Below are positions 14,880 through 22,225 of a DNA stretch of 22,591 nt, one piece after another (positions within the stretch are counted from its first letter, which is position 1; every line of letters begins with the position of its first letter). Made by a program: the position numbers and the translations under genes. The notes under the pieces were generated by a model. It saw only the letters and a list, made by a program, of their open reading frames with translations. It was not told the DNA's origin and did not search any database. The stretch is from Gammaproteobacteria bacterium (GTDB lineage: Bacteria; Pseudomonadota; Gammaproteobacteria; Competibacterales; Competibacteraceae), in assembly GCA_003562535.1 (NCBI GenBank), contig PWUP01000015.1, positions 1 to 22,591 of the forward strand, written 5' to 3'.

Positions 14880-14896
14880 CATAAGATTATCTTATG
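14880..14896. repeat. Perfect 8+1+8 inverted repeat after ggt
   Basis: CATAAGAT (14880-14887) and ATCTTATG (14889-14896) are perfectly complementary around a single central T, 10 bases after the ggt stop. As RNA it would form a six-pair hairpin with a five-base loop. No T-run follows on either strand, so it is not a standard intrinsic terminator, although it lies between convergent genes where a terminator is expected. A protein-binding site is also possible. Confidence 0.5.
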
Positions 14897-14987
14897 CTTA
14901 TCGCATTTCAACTGATTTCGAGTGATACCTTATGGATCAGGCTAAGCCCCGTTTCTATGAAGCTTTTTATTCTTAATCAGTCAGTTA

Positions 14988-15170
14988 TTAATCCCGCCGA
15001 TCCTGTTGGCGCTGCCGTTGCTCATTGTCTCGTGCATTGCTGCGCCGCACATTATCAGCCGCATCACCCACTCGCCCCATACGATACAGCGTGCTCGCCA
15101 TATTGGAAAACGCCCTGATTTTAGTGAGCTGATACAGCGCCGAACACAAACCCGCTAATGGTCTAAACAT
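14988..15170 (-). CDS. Small basic protein of unknown function (60 residues)
   Basis: This is an unrecognised 60-residue protein. The first half (MFRPLAGLCSALYQLTKIRAF) is mildly hydrophobic/amphipathic, and the last third is Arg/Gln/Asp-rich (NARDNEQRQRQQDRRD). A good ribosome site, GGAG (15177-15180), lies 6 bases before the ATG, which argues that it is a real gene rather than a chance frame. It begins 32 bases after the end of rnd on the same strand and is probably co-transcribed with it. The opposite-strand frame over the same bases has no comparable start signal and was rejected. Confidence 0.6.
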   Translation of the reverse strand: MFRPLAGLCSALYQLTKIRAFSNMASTLYRMGRVGDAADNVRRSNARDNEQRQRQQDRRD

Positions 15171-15202
15171 GATGTTCTCCGATTGTCATCGCTTGAATCT
15201 TG

Positions 15203-16345
15203 TTAAATTACCAATTGCCCGCTACTGACCCGCAATGCGCTGGCTCCGGCAAGAAACTCTTGCACCCGCTCGCCAGCCAGAGCCTTACGCCAACCGTGCA
15301 ATAATTCAATATCTTCGCCGTGTACTAACCGCTCCAGATCACGCCGTGCGGCCAAACTACCCGGACTCACCTCATGCTCAGCCGCGCACAACCGCACTAG
15401 CGCCTGCAAGGCATCGACCAACGCTTCTTGCTCCAACGCTAACTTTACCGCACGTTGCGGTTGTGGCCATTGCGCTTCCGGCACCGTTTGCGCCTCGGCA
15501 ATCAAGCCAAGTAATAAGGCTTTCTGATTTTGGCGGCGCTCACCATCAAACCCGCGTAAGCGGCTGAGTTGCTGTTCATCACGGGGTTGAATCCGCGCCA
15601 AATCAATCAATAAATTATCGTCAGCAATCCAACGCCTCGGAAGGTCACAGCGCTGAGCCTCATGTTCGCGCCAAGCGGCTAAGGTTTGCAATACCACCAG
15701 TTGTGCAGGTTTAAGCCGTTGAGCGCCCTTGATTCGCCGCCAAACCTGCTGGGGATCAATCTGGTAACGCTGTGGATCAGCCAAAGCGGCAAAATCCTCG
15801 TCCAACCAGGTTAACCGTCCGCGTTCACTGAGCGCTTGATGTTGCCACTGATAAATCCGGCACAGATAAATCACATCATCAGCCGCATAGCGCAGTTGCT
15901 CGGTGCTTAATGGACGTTGCGCCCAATCCGTCCGTACTTGCGATTTATCCAGTTCGATGGCAAATAACTGCTGGACTAGATGAGCATAGCCGATCTGTTC
16001 ACTATAACCTAACAATGCCGCCGCAATTTGCGTATCGAACAGCGGTGCTGGCGGAGCACCCTGCACCTGGGTGAAAATTTCTAAATCCTGTTGGGCGGAA
16101 TGCAAGACTTTAGTCACACTGGGGTCATACAGTAACGCCCACAGCGGGTCTAAATCATCCAATGCCAAGGGATCAATACAAAAGACCTGGTGTTCAGACG
16201 CGGCGATCTGGATCAGGCACAGTTTGGCCTGATAGGTTTTTTCACGGACGAATTCAGTGTCCAGTGCCAGCCAAGGCTGACCGTGCAGCGCCGCACACGC
16301 CGCCACTAAGGCTTGGGGAGTATCGATAAAATGCGGCTCAGTCAT
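15203..16345 (-). CDS. rnd: Ribonuclease D
   Basis: RNase D (380 residues) is a 3'-to-5' exoribonuclease that trims precursor tRNA and other small RNAs. The DEDD exonuclease domain is at residues about 1-170: Asp29 and Glu31 in LALDTEFVREKTY, Asp87 in LHSAQQDLEI, and the YxxxD motif Tyr153-Asp157 (RYAADDVIYL). An HRDC domain follows (about 208-290, KPAQLVVLQTLAAWREHEAQR), then a second helical HRDC-like region. Length and domain order are typical of gammaproteobacterial Rnd. The ATG at 16345 has only a weak GGGA upstream. It reads away from the transporter genes, whose terminator lies just before it, and the 60-residue gene follows it. Confidence 0.95.
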   Translation of the reverse strand: MTEPHFIDTPQALVAACAALHGQPWLALDTEFVREKTYQAKLCLIQIAASEHQVFCIDPLALDDLDPLWALLYDPSVTKVLHSAQQDLEIFTQVQGAPPAPLFDTQIAAALLGYSEQIGYAHLVQQLFAIELDKSQVRTDWAQRPLSTEQLRYAADDVIYLCRIYQWQHQALSERGRLTWLDEDFAALADPQRYQIDPQQVWRRIKGAQRLKPAQLVVLQTLAAWREHEAQRCDLPRRWIADDNLLIDLARIQPRDEQQLSRLRGFDGERRQNQKALLLGLIAEAQTVPEAQWPQPQRAVKLALEQEALVDALQALVRLCAAEHEVSPGSLAARRDLERLVHGEDIELLHGWRKALAGERVQEFLAGASALRVSSGQLVI

Positions 16346-16411
16346 GCGTGATCCCAGTCAGATTCAGTCCATGGAGTAGAGAGTATATTAATTGGCGTTA
16401 CCCGTTAAGAA

Positions 16412-16435
16412 CCGCCCCCCCATTCGGGGAGACGG
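16412..16435 (-). terminator. Intrinsic terminator of the tctBAC operon
   Basis: In the minus-strand RNA, CCGUCUCCCC (16426-16435) pairs along all ten positions, two of them G-U, with GGGGGGGCGG (16412-16421) around the loop GAAU. The stem is followed by UUCUU. It lies 11 bases after the tctC stop codon, as expected for the end of the transporter operon, and it separates that operon from rnd. Confidence 0.75.
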
Positions 16436-16446
16436 TGGACTAATGA

Positions 16447-17373
16447 TTAATCGGCCATCACGGCTTCAGTCGCGGCACGAATCCGGCGAATATTGGCCTC
16501 CATCTCTTCTTGGCCGATAAACACCACAGGAAAGAAGGTATTGCCCTCAGTGATGTCCTTAAATGCTTGACTTTCGCTGGCGTATTCTGCTGCGGCAATC
16601 AAGCGCGCCTTGGCGTTTTCAGGAATCCCTGCCGGCACGATAATGCTGCGGTAATCCTCGATGGAATAATCATAACCTAGCTCGATCAGCGTCGGCACAT
16701 CGGGGTAAAAAGGACTACGTTCCAGCGACATAAAAGCGGCAACCACCATATCACCCGTCGGGGTGTACTGGGCATGGGTGCCACCCGAATAGGCAAAATC
16801 GACTTCCTTGCCTAATATCAGAGGCGCCATGCCTCCACCACCGCCGGTGGGCACGATGGCTAAATCCAAGCCCTCAATGGCGGCAATACGACGAATAATG
16901 GCTTCATCCAATGGCGTTTGCTGGGCATAGGTCATGGGGTTTTCTTGGCCATACTCGATGATCTCGGCAAAATTACTAAAGGGTTGTTCTGCAGAGGTGA
17001 CAATGGCATTTTGCCCAATGGCTACCGCAGCCAAGTATTCGAAGTCATCAATCTCATAAGCCACCTCGGTGATTATGGGGGTGAATGTCAGCGCGGTGAT
17101 TCCCCCATAGAGAAAGGTGTAGCCATTATCCCTATTATTAGCCAAGCGTGTGAACGCAACGGCACTGCCTGCACCCGGTTGGTTGACGACATTGACGGGT
17201 TGTCCCAAATACTCTTCCATGACATTAGCCAATACACGACCTTGAATATCGGTGGAACCGCCCGCCGCGAAGCCGATCACCATCGTCAGCGGTCGAGTTG
17301 GCCAGTCATCGGCATACGCCATAGGCATGGCCAATAGCGCAGCCACCATCGCAGTAGCCAGTAGTTTTCTCAT
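16447..17373 (-). CDS. tctC: Tripartite tricarboxylate transporter, periplasmic binding protein
   Basis: This is the solute receptor of a TTT-family (TctCBA) uptake system; the 308-residue protein belongs to the Bug family. A clear signal peptide (MRKLLATAMVAALLAMPMAYA, likely cut after residue 21) directs it to the periplasm. The mature start DDWPTRPLTMVIGFAAGGSTD and the following QPVNVVNQPGAGSAVA are the standard Bug ligand-loop segments; later AIVPTGGGGGMAPLILGKEVDFA and PFYPDVPTLIELGYDY also fit. The substrate cannot be told from sequence; carboxylates are usual. GGAG lies upstream of the ATG. It is the last gene of the operon, 35 bases after tctA. Confidence 0.92.
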   Translation of the reverse strand: MRKLLATAMVAALLAMPMAYADDWPTRPLTMVIGFAAGGSTDIQGRVLANVMEEYLGQPVNVVNQPGAGSAVAFTRLANNRDNGYTFLYGGITALTFTPIITEVAYEIDDFEYLAAVAIGQNAIVTSAEQPFSNFAEIIEYGQENPMTYAQQTPLDEAIIRRIAAIEGLDLAIVPTGGGGGMAPLILGKEVDFAYSGGTHAQYTPTGDMVVAAFMSLERSPFYPDVPTLIELGYDYSIEDYRSIIVPAGIPENAKARLIAAAEYASESQAFKDITEGNTFFPVVFIGQEEMEANIRRIRAATEAVMAD

Positions 17374-17408
17374 ACAGATCTCCAGTTAATGAATGATATA
17401 TACATCGA

Positions 17409-18923
17409 TTAATCCGTCGGTGCGCCGACAGCAGGTTTGCCAATCTTCACCGTGCGCCATGCCAGCATAATCAACGCTAGCAGAGTACACGCAATGAAGA
17501 ATAGGGCAATCGGGCGGTCAAGCAAGATCGTCCAATCACCGCGTGATAGGATGATGCTTTGCCGCAGGTTAAGCTCTAACATGGGGGTGATGATAAACGC
17601 CACAAGGAAGGTGACAAACGAATAGTCAAACTTTTTCATCAGATAGCCCAATAGGGCAAATGCCATCAAGATGATCAAGCCGAAGGTGCCGTAGCCTTGC
17701 AGCATCATACCGGCCAAGCAAAAGAAAATGACGATAGGGATCACGACATGGGCGGGTACTTTAGTAATTTGCGCAAAGGCCATTAAACCAAACCAGCCCA
17801 AGGCCAACATAATCAGGCTGGCGAGCAACATACCGGCGAAAATGGAGTACAGCAGTTCCGGTTGCTCACGCAATAATAAAGGCCCGACCGTAATCCCATG
17901 AATGGCAAAAGCGCCGATCAGCAACGCGGCGGATACATTGCCCGGAATGCCCAAACCGAACAATGGAATAAGAGCCGCTGGAATCACTGCATTGTCCGCC
18001 GATTCGGAAGCGGCAATCCCCTTAGGCTCACCTTTACCAAAACGTTCCGGGTTTTTTGAAGCTTTCTGTGCCATACCGTAGGACATGAACGAGCCAACCG
18101 AGGGGCCTAAACCGGGCAGGGCACCGACAAACGTACCAACCCCGGTACCGCGCAAAATGGTCGGCATGATATTACGCAAAATCGGCCAGCTTATGTGGTC
18201 ATCCGGTCGGTTGACCAGCTTGACGGACATGGTGTTACGCTCATGGCGTAGTTTTTCCGACTGTATAAACATCTCTGACAAAGCCAATGTGCCGATGGCC
18301 ACGGCAATCAAAGGCATGCCGTCCATGAGCTCCGTGTAACCGAAGGTCATGCGCGGCAAGCCGGTTTGGTTATCCAGTCCAATAGTACCGAGAAAAATCC
18401 CTAAGCCCGCTGCGGCTAAACCTTTGAACAGTGAACCACTGGACAAGCCCGCAATAAAGACCAGAGCAAAGGCCAAAATGGCGGCCATCTCGTAAGGACC
18501 GAACATCAAGGCAACACGGGCAAAAGGAATAGCCACAAAAATCAAAATAATGGTGGCTAGGATATCGCCGATCACCGAGGCCAGCAAACCGATTTGCAGG
18601 GCGGTTTTAGGCTTACCGGACTTGGCTAAGGGGTAACCATCCAAGGCGGTAGCCGCCGAGGAGGCTTCGCCGGGGGCATTGAGTAGAATCGCGGATACCG
18701 CACTGCCGGCCGCCGTTCCTTTAGACAGACCGATGAGAAAAGAAATCGCAATGTAAGGCGACATATAAAAAGTCATGGGAATCGCAATGGAAATCGCGAC
18801 AGAACGCGATAAGCCAGGGATGACGCCGATGACATAACCGAGCAGCACGCCGCCGCCGATACCCAGAAACGAGGCGAGTGTTAGCGCCTCAGCGATTGCC
18901 ACGCCTAATACTGTAAAATCCAT
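17409..18923 (-). CDS. tctA: Tripartite tricarboxylate transporter, large membrane subunit
   Basis: TctA (504 residues) is the multi-helix channel subunit of the transporter, with about 10-12 hydrophobic segments. The signature GVIPGLSRSVAISIAIP comes early, followed by AILLNAPGEASSAATALDG-YPLAKSGKPKTALQIG, the best-conserved stretch of the family. A second GALPGLGPSVGSFMSYG repeat lies in the middle, as expected from the internal duplication. Its ATG lies three bases after the tctB stop, with GGAG inside the end of tctB. It works with TctB and the TctC receptor, driven by an ion gradient in studied members. Confidence 0.93.
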   Translation of the reverse strand: MDFTVLGVAIAEALTLASFLGIGGGVLLGYVIGVIPGLSRSVAISIAIPMTFYMSPYIAISFLIGLSKGTAAGSAVSAILLNAPGEASSAATALDGYPLAKSGKPKTALQIGLLASVIGDILATIILIFVAIPFARVALMFGPYEMAAILAFALVFIAGLSSGSLFKGLAAAGLGIFLGTIGLDNQTGLPRMTFGYTELMDGMPLIAVAIGTLALSEMFIQSEKLRHERNTMSVKLVNRPDDHISWPILRNIMPTILRGTGVGTFVGALPGLGPSVGSFMSYGMAQKASKNPERFGKGEPKGIAASESADNAVIPAALIPLFGLGIPGNVSAALLIGAFAIHGITVGPLLLREQPELLYSIFAGMLLASLIMLALGWFGLMAFAQITKVPAHVVIPIVIFFCLAGMMLQGYGTFGLIILMAFALLGYLMKKFDYSFVTFLVAFIITPMLELNLRQSIILSRGDWTILLDRPIALFFIACTLLALIMLAWRTVKIGKPAVGAPTD

Positions 18924-18926
18924 AAG

Positions 18927-19379
18927 TTAGACGACTCCGATGCGCATCATATACACGGATAATACGTACAGCATAAGCACCGGTACCACTGAACAGCCCA
19001 GCAGAATATACCAACGCCGCTCGCCCAGCAGAAACAGCATTCCGCCGATCAACACAGCGCCAATATAAGTGATTTTGAATAGGGTTAATAGATAAATGGC
19101 GACGGCAACGTAAACAAACGGCCACAAGGCCCAAGCCAGCCCGATCCAGTCAATATCGTGAGCCAGCGGTGTTTCTCCCGTGCGCACCATGTCGATGACG
19201 GCACCGAGGGTGATGATGACACCGCAGATCAACATGATCCAAGCGGCGATATTGGGTACCAACTCCGGCGGCATCTGCGCGAAGGGGTTAGAACCCGCGT
19301 AATTCGGTATGATCCAAATCAACGCGAGTAGTGCAAAACCCACGACGACCATGCCAGACCAAAAATTCTGTCTTACCAT
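18927..19379 (-). CDS. tctB: Tripartite tricarboxylate transporter, small membrane subunit
   Basis: TctB (150 residues) is the small, poorly conserved membrane subunit. About four hydrophobic helices are visible: residues about 8-27 (GMVVVGFALLALIWIIP), 44-64 (IAAWIMLICGVIITLGAVID), 82-118 (WALWPFVYVAVAIYLL and the following helix) and 122-147. The pattern and the position directly before tctA identify it. A GGTGG ribosome site precedes the ATG at 19379. It is the first gene of the operon, so the operon promoter should lie in the adjacent non-coding region. Confidence 0.85.
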   Translation of the reverse strand: MVRQNFWSGMVVVGFALLALIWIIPNYAGSNPFAQMPPELVPNIAAWIMLICGVIITLGAVIDMVRTGETPLAHDIDWIGLAWALWPFVYVAVAIYLLTLFKITYIGAVLIGGMLFLLGERRWYILLGCSVVPVLMLYVLSVYMMRIGVV

Positions 19380-19868
19380 CCCGTTCCACCCTGTTAATTA
19401 AGTGTCAATGTCGCCACAAGACAGTGATTCCAGATAGCGGGGGGTTATTGTCTACGAGGGGCAGTATTACCGTTATGATAATGATGAGTCAAGGATAGGC
19501 AGCAAAAGTATTTATTTTGTTATAATTTTTTTGCTTTTTTTGGAAGCGTCGCGGCAGCCACTAGGACACGGACGGAATAACGCACCGCTTAGTGAGAATA
19601 GACAGCACCAAAGGCAGGTTGGTGATGAACCCGCCTTAGTGATAATCTACATTATGTGACCTCAGTTTTGGGGGATAAGTCGTGCAGTTAGCGTCAAAGT
19701 ATGCTTGAGTTGATACCCATGCTACTATTTTAACAACAAAATCTGGATAACAAAAACGAGCATGATGTGACAAGGCACCGGCTATTAGACAATAATCTCA
19801 ATCTCATATAAACTTCTTCCTAGGGCACTGTGCTCTGCTGACGATACCACTTCACACTACCCGCCTTG
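19380..19868. other. Long non-coding region between tctB and the CNNM-like gene
   Basis: This 489-base divergent spacer has no open frame with a credible start. It should hold the promoter of tctBAC (minus) and that of the downstream plus-strand genes. Visible elements are an A/T-rich tract (about 19507-19541) containing TATAAT at 19521-19526 and two T-runs, a long hairpin (19611-19637, listed separately), and a weak plus-strand promoter candidate TAGACA (19786-19791), 15 bases, TATAAA (19807-19812). A near-direct repeat, CTTAGTGA-G/T-AAT, occurs at 19588-19599 and 19635-19646. It is long for a promoter region in this window and might carry a small RNA, but I see no clear terminator to support that. 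Confidence 0.45.
19611..19637 (-). repeat. Ten-pair inverted repeat in the tctB upstream region
   Basis: AAGGCAGGTT (19611-19620) and AACCCGCCTT (19628-19637) pair around a seven-base loop. As plus-strand RNA there is one A-C mismatch, but as minus-strand RNA all ten positions pair, with one G-U. This favours a structure made on the minus strand, which points to an RNA leader or antisense transcript towards tctB. No T-run follows on either side. Confidence 0.45.
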
Positions 19869-20906
19869 ATGACCACCCTATCTTGGATTGCGATTTTCGT
19901 GTGTTTATCGCAATCCGCCATGCTGTCTGGTTTAAACCTCGGTCTTTTTTCCCTAAGCAAACTTGAGCTTAAAGTCGAAGCTCAAAAAGGTAACGTGCGT
20001 GCGCACCGAATTCTCGCCTTACGTGAGGATGCAAACTTCGCCTTAGTGACCATCCTGTGGGGCAATGTAGGCGTTAATGTGATACTCACCCTGATCTCCG
20101 GCTCGGTACTCAATGGTGTATTAGCCTTCTTGTTCTCAACGGTAGTGATTACCTTATTTGCTGAAATTTTTCCGCAAGCCTATTTTACTCGTTACGCGCT
20201 CAAGCTCGCCGCCCTGCTAGCGCCGGTACTGCGTTTCTATCAGTTCATCTTGTATCCCGTTGCTCGCCCTACGGCTCGGATGCTGGATAAGCTGCTCGGT
20301 GGCGAGGAAATCCGTTATTTCCGCGAACGCGATCTACGGTATATGTTGCAATTGCACATGGAGGCTGCCAGTAGCGATATTTCCCGAGTCGAAGGCCAAG
20401 GGGCGCTGAATTTTCTCGACCTCGATGATGTACCGCTGGACCAGGAGGGCGAAGCTGTGGTGCTCGATAGCATTATTGCACTGGAATTTAACGGTGAGCG
20501 GGCGATTTTTCCCGCCATTCAGCCCACGCCGGATGATCCGTTCCTGCGGCGGATTAATCGTTCCGGCGAACAATGGGTTATTGTGGTTGATACTCCAGCC
20601 AACCCGCGTTTAGTGATTAATGCCGATGAATTTATTCGTGAAGCGCTATTTGACCCCAATAATTTCAACCCTTATCGGCACTGCCATAAACCCATTATAC
20701 TGCATGACGGCCAACAAAAACTGGGCGATATCTTGGAGCATTTCCGCATCGGCCCGGCGGATCTCGGCGCGGATGTCCTAGAATACGATGTGATGTTGTT
20801 GTGGAACGAGCAGCCACGGGTGCTGACCGGCTCGGATGTGCTCGGGCGCTTGCTGCGCGGTATTGCCCGATTACCCAGCTCGGCGCGTTATGGTGGCCGT
20901 TTATAA
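19869..20906 (+). CDS. DUF21/CNNM-domain membrane protein, hemolysin-C-like
   Basis: The 345-residue protein begins with a CNNM (DUF21) transmembrane domain: MLSGLNLGLFSLSKLELKVEAQKGN and LREDANFALVTILWGNVGVNVILTLI are characteristic, with about four hydrophobic segments up to residue 135. Members of this family are linked to magnesium or other divalent metal export and to metal tolerance. Such proteins are usually followed by paired CBS domains and a transporter-associated domain. Here residues about 140-345 look shorter and divergent, with only faint CBS-like stretches (GEQWVIVVDTPANPRLVINADEF). The ATG at 19869 is chosen over a TTG at 19866; no strong ribosome site is visible. It is followed 24 bases later by folK-folP. 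Confidence 0.75.
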   Translation: MTTLSWIAIFVCLSQSAMLSGLNLGLFSLSKLELKVEAQKGNVRAHRILALREDANFALVTILWGNVGVNVILTLISGSVLNGVLAFLFSTVVITLFAEIFPQAYFTRYALKLAALLAPVLRFYQFILYPVARPTARMLDKLLGGEEIRYFRERDLRYMLQLHMEAASSDISRVEGQGALNFLDLDDVPLDQEGEAVVLDSIIALEFNGERAIFPAIQPTPDDPFLRRINRSGEQWVIVVDTPANPRLVINADEFIREALFDPNNFNPYRHCHKPIILHDGQQKLGDILEHFRIGPADLGADVLEYDVMLLWNEQPRVLTGSDVLGRLLRGIARLPSSARYGGRL

Positions 20907-20930
20907 TCCTGACTACCCTGATACTTACCC

Positions 20931-22202
20931 ATGTCTGTTTATTTAGGTTTAGGCTCTAATCTGGGCGACCGCCGTGATCACCTACGCCGTGCCTTGCAGC
21001 AACTCGGTGAGTCTGGTGTCGTACTGCGGCGGGTCTCCCCCGTGGTAGAGTCCCCTGCCCTCTTGCCTCCCGATGCCCCCAGCGACTGGAATCGCCCGTA
21101 TCTGAATCTTGTGGTTGAATGTGAGGTGGGAGCCAGCCCGGAGCAGTTGCGCGGCTGGATCAAGCGCATCGAACAGCAGATGGGACGCGATAATGGCTCA
21201 CGTTGGTCACCGCGCCCTATAGATATTGATATTCTGCTGTGGGGTACCGAGCGTATCGCCACCGCCGAGTTAACCATTCCTCACCCCGATCTGACTCGGC
21301 GCAGCTTTGTGCTCACGCCGCTGTTGGCCTTAGAACCGCGCCTGACGGTGCCGGGCTTGGGCGAGCGCACGGTGCTGGATTACTCGCAAGCGTTAAACCA
21401 CGCTATCCCGCTGTGGATGGGGATAGTCAATATCACCCCCGATTCATTTTCCGATGGTGGGGAGTTCACCTCATGGGAACGTATCGCCCCGCATGTGGAT
21501 GCGGTCGTGCAGGCTGGCGCACAACTGATTGATATCGGTGCCGAATCCACCCGTCCCGGTGCTACACCCCTCAGCGCGGCACAGGAATGGACGCGCTTAG
21601 AGCCGGTTTTAGTGCGTCTGCTGGAGCGTTATCGCTATGATCCCTTACGCCCGTGGTTAAGCGTTGATACCTATCATCCCGAAGTGGCTCGTCAAGCCCT
21701 AGATTTAGGCGTGGATGTGATTAACGATGTCAGCGGCTTAACCTCACCGGCCATGCGCGAACTGGCGCAATCCAGTGCCGCCCAGTGGGTCGCCATGCAT
21801 CATGTCAGTATTCCCGCCAGCAAAACCCAGACGCTGCCCGCCGACTGTGATCCGGTGGCTACCGTCGAGCAGTGGCTGGTACAGCATCTCGAAGACTGGG
21901 ATAAAGCCGGGCTGAATCTCGGGCGGATTATTTTTGATCCCGGCATCGGCTTTGGTAAAGATGCTTTGCAGTCGCTGCAACTGCTCCGCCACATCGGCCG
22001 CTTACGTCAGCACGGTCTGCGAGTTTTGGTCGGGCATTCGCGCAAATCGTTTATGCACAGTTTTGCGGCTGCCGACAAGACCGCTCGGGATCTGACCACA
22101 GTGGGTGCCTCATTAAAACTCTGCGCCCAAGGCGTGGATATTCTGCGTGTGCATAATATCCCGATGCACCTCACGGCCTATCGCGGTTGGGCGCATTTAT
22201 AA
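20931..22202 (+). CDS. folKP: Bifunctional HPPK / dihydropteroate synthase
   Basis: One 423-residue frame carries two consecutive folate enzymes. Residues about 1-155 are HPPK (FolK), which transfers pyrophosphate from ATP to hydroxymethyl-dihydropterin: YLGLGSNLGDR, then SPRPIDIDILLW with metal ligands Asp98 and Asp100, and IPHPDLTRRSFVL. Residues about 160-423 are dihydropteroate synthase (FolP), which joins that product to p-aminobenzoate: MGIVNITPDSFSDGG (163-177), LIDIGAESTRPGATPL, INDVSGL, FDPGIGFGKD and VGHSRKS. No stop or internal ribosome site separates them, so it is a real fusion. In most bacteria the two genes are separate; fused forms are known, for example in Francisella and in fungi and plants. 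The ribosome site before the ATG at 20931 is not obvious. Confidence 0.94.
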   Translation: MSVYLGLGSNLGDRRDHLRRALQQLGESGVVLRRVSPVVESPALLPPDAPSDWNRPYLNLVVECEVGASPEQLRGWIKRIEQQMGRDNGSRWSPRPIDIDILLWGTERIATAELTIPHPDLTRRSFVLTPLLALEPRLTVPGLGERTVLDYSQALNHAIPLWMGIVNITPDSFSDGGEFTSWERIAPHVDAVVQAGAQLIDIGAESTRPGATPLSAAQEWTRLEPVLVRLLERYRYDPLRPWLSVDTYHPEVARQALDLGVDVINDVSGLTSPAMRELAQSSAAQWVAMHHVSIPASKTQTLPADCDPVATVEQWLVQHLEDWDKAGLNLGRIIFDPGIGFGKDALQSLQLLRHIGRLRQHGLRVLVGHSRKSFMHSFAAADKTARDLTTVGASLKLCAQGVDILRVHNIPMHLTAYRGWAHL

Positions 22203-22225
22203 GTACAGCCATGCCCGCACATAAG

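Noticed and set aside
14894..15118. 74-residue plus-strand frame after ggt
   Set aside because: Its start lies within the 14880-14896 palindrome, there is no ribosome site, and the opposite strand over much of it has a better-supported small gene.
19588..19646. Near-direct repeat CTTAGTGA(G/T)AAT, 11 of 12 identical
   Set aside because: By rough reasoning, two copies in about 500 bases can easily arise by chance, and one overlaps the hairpin arm.
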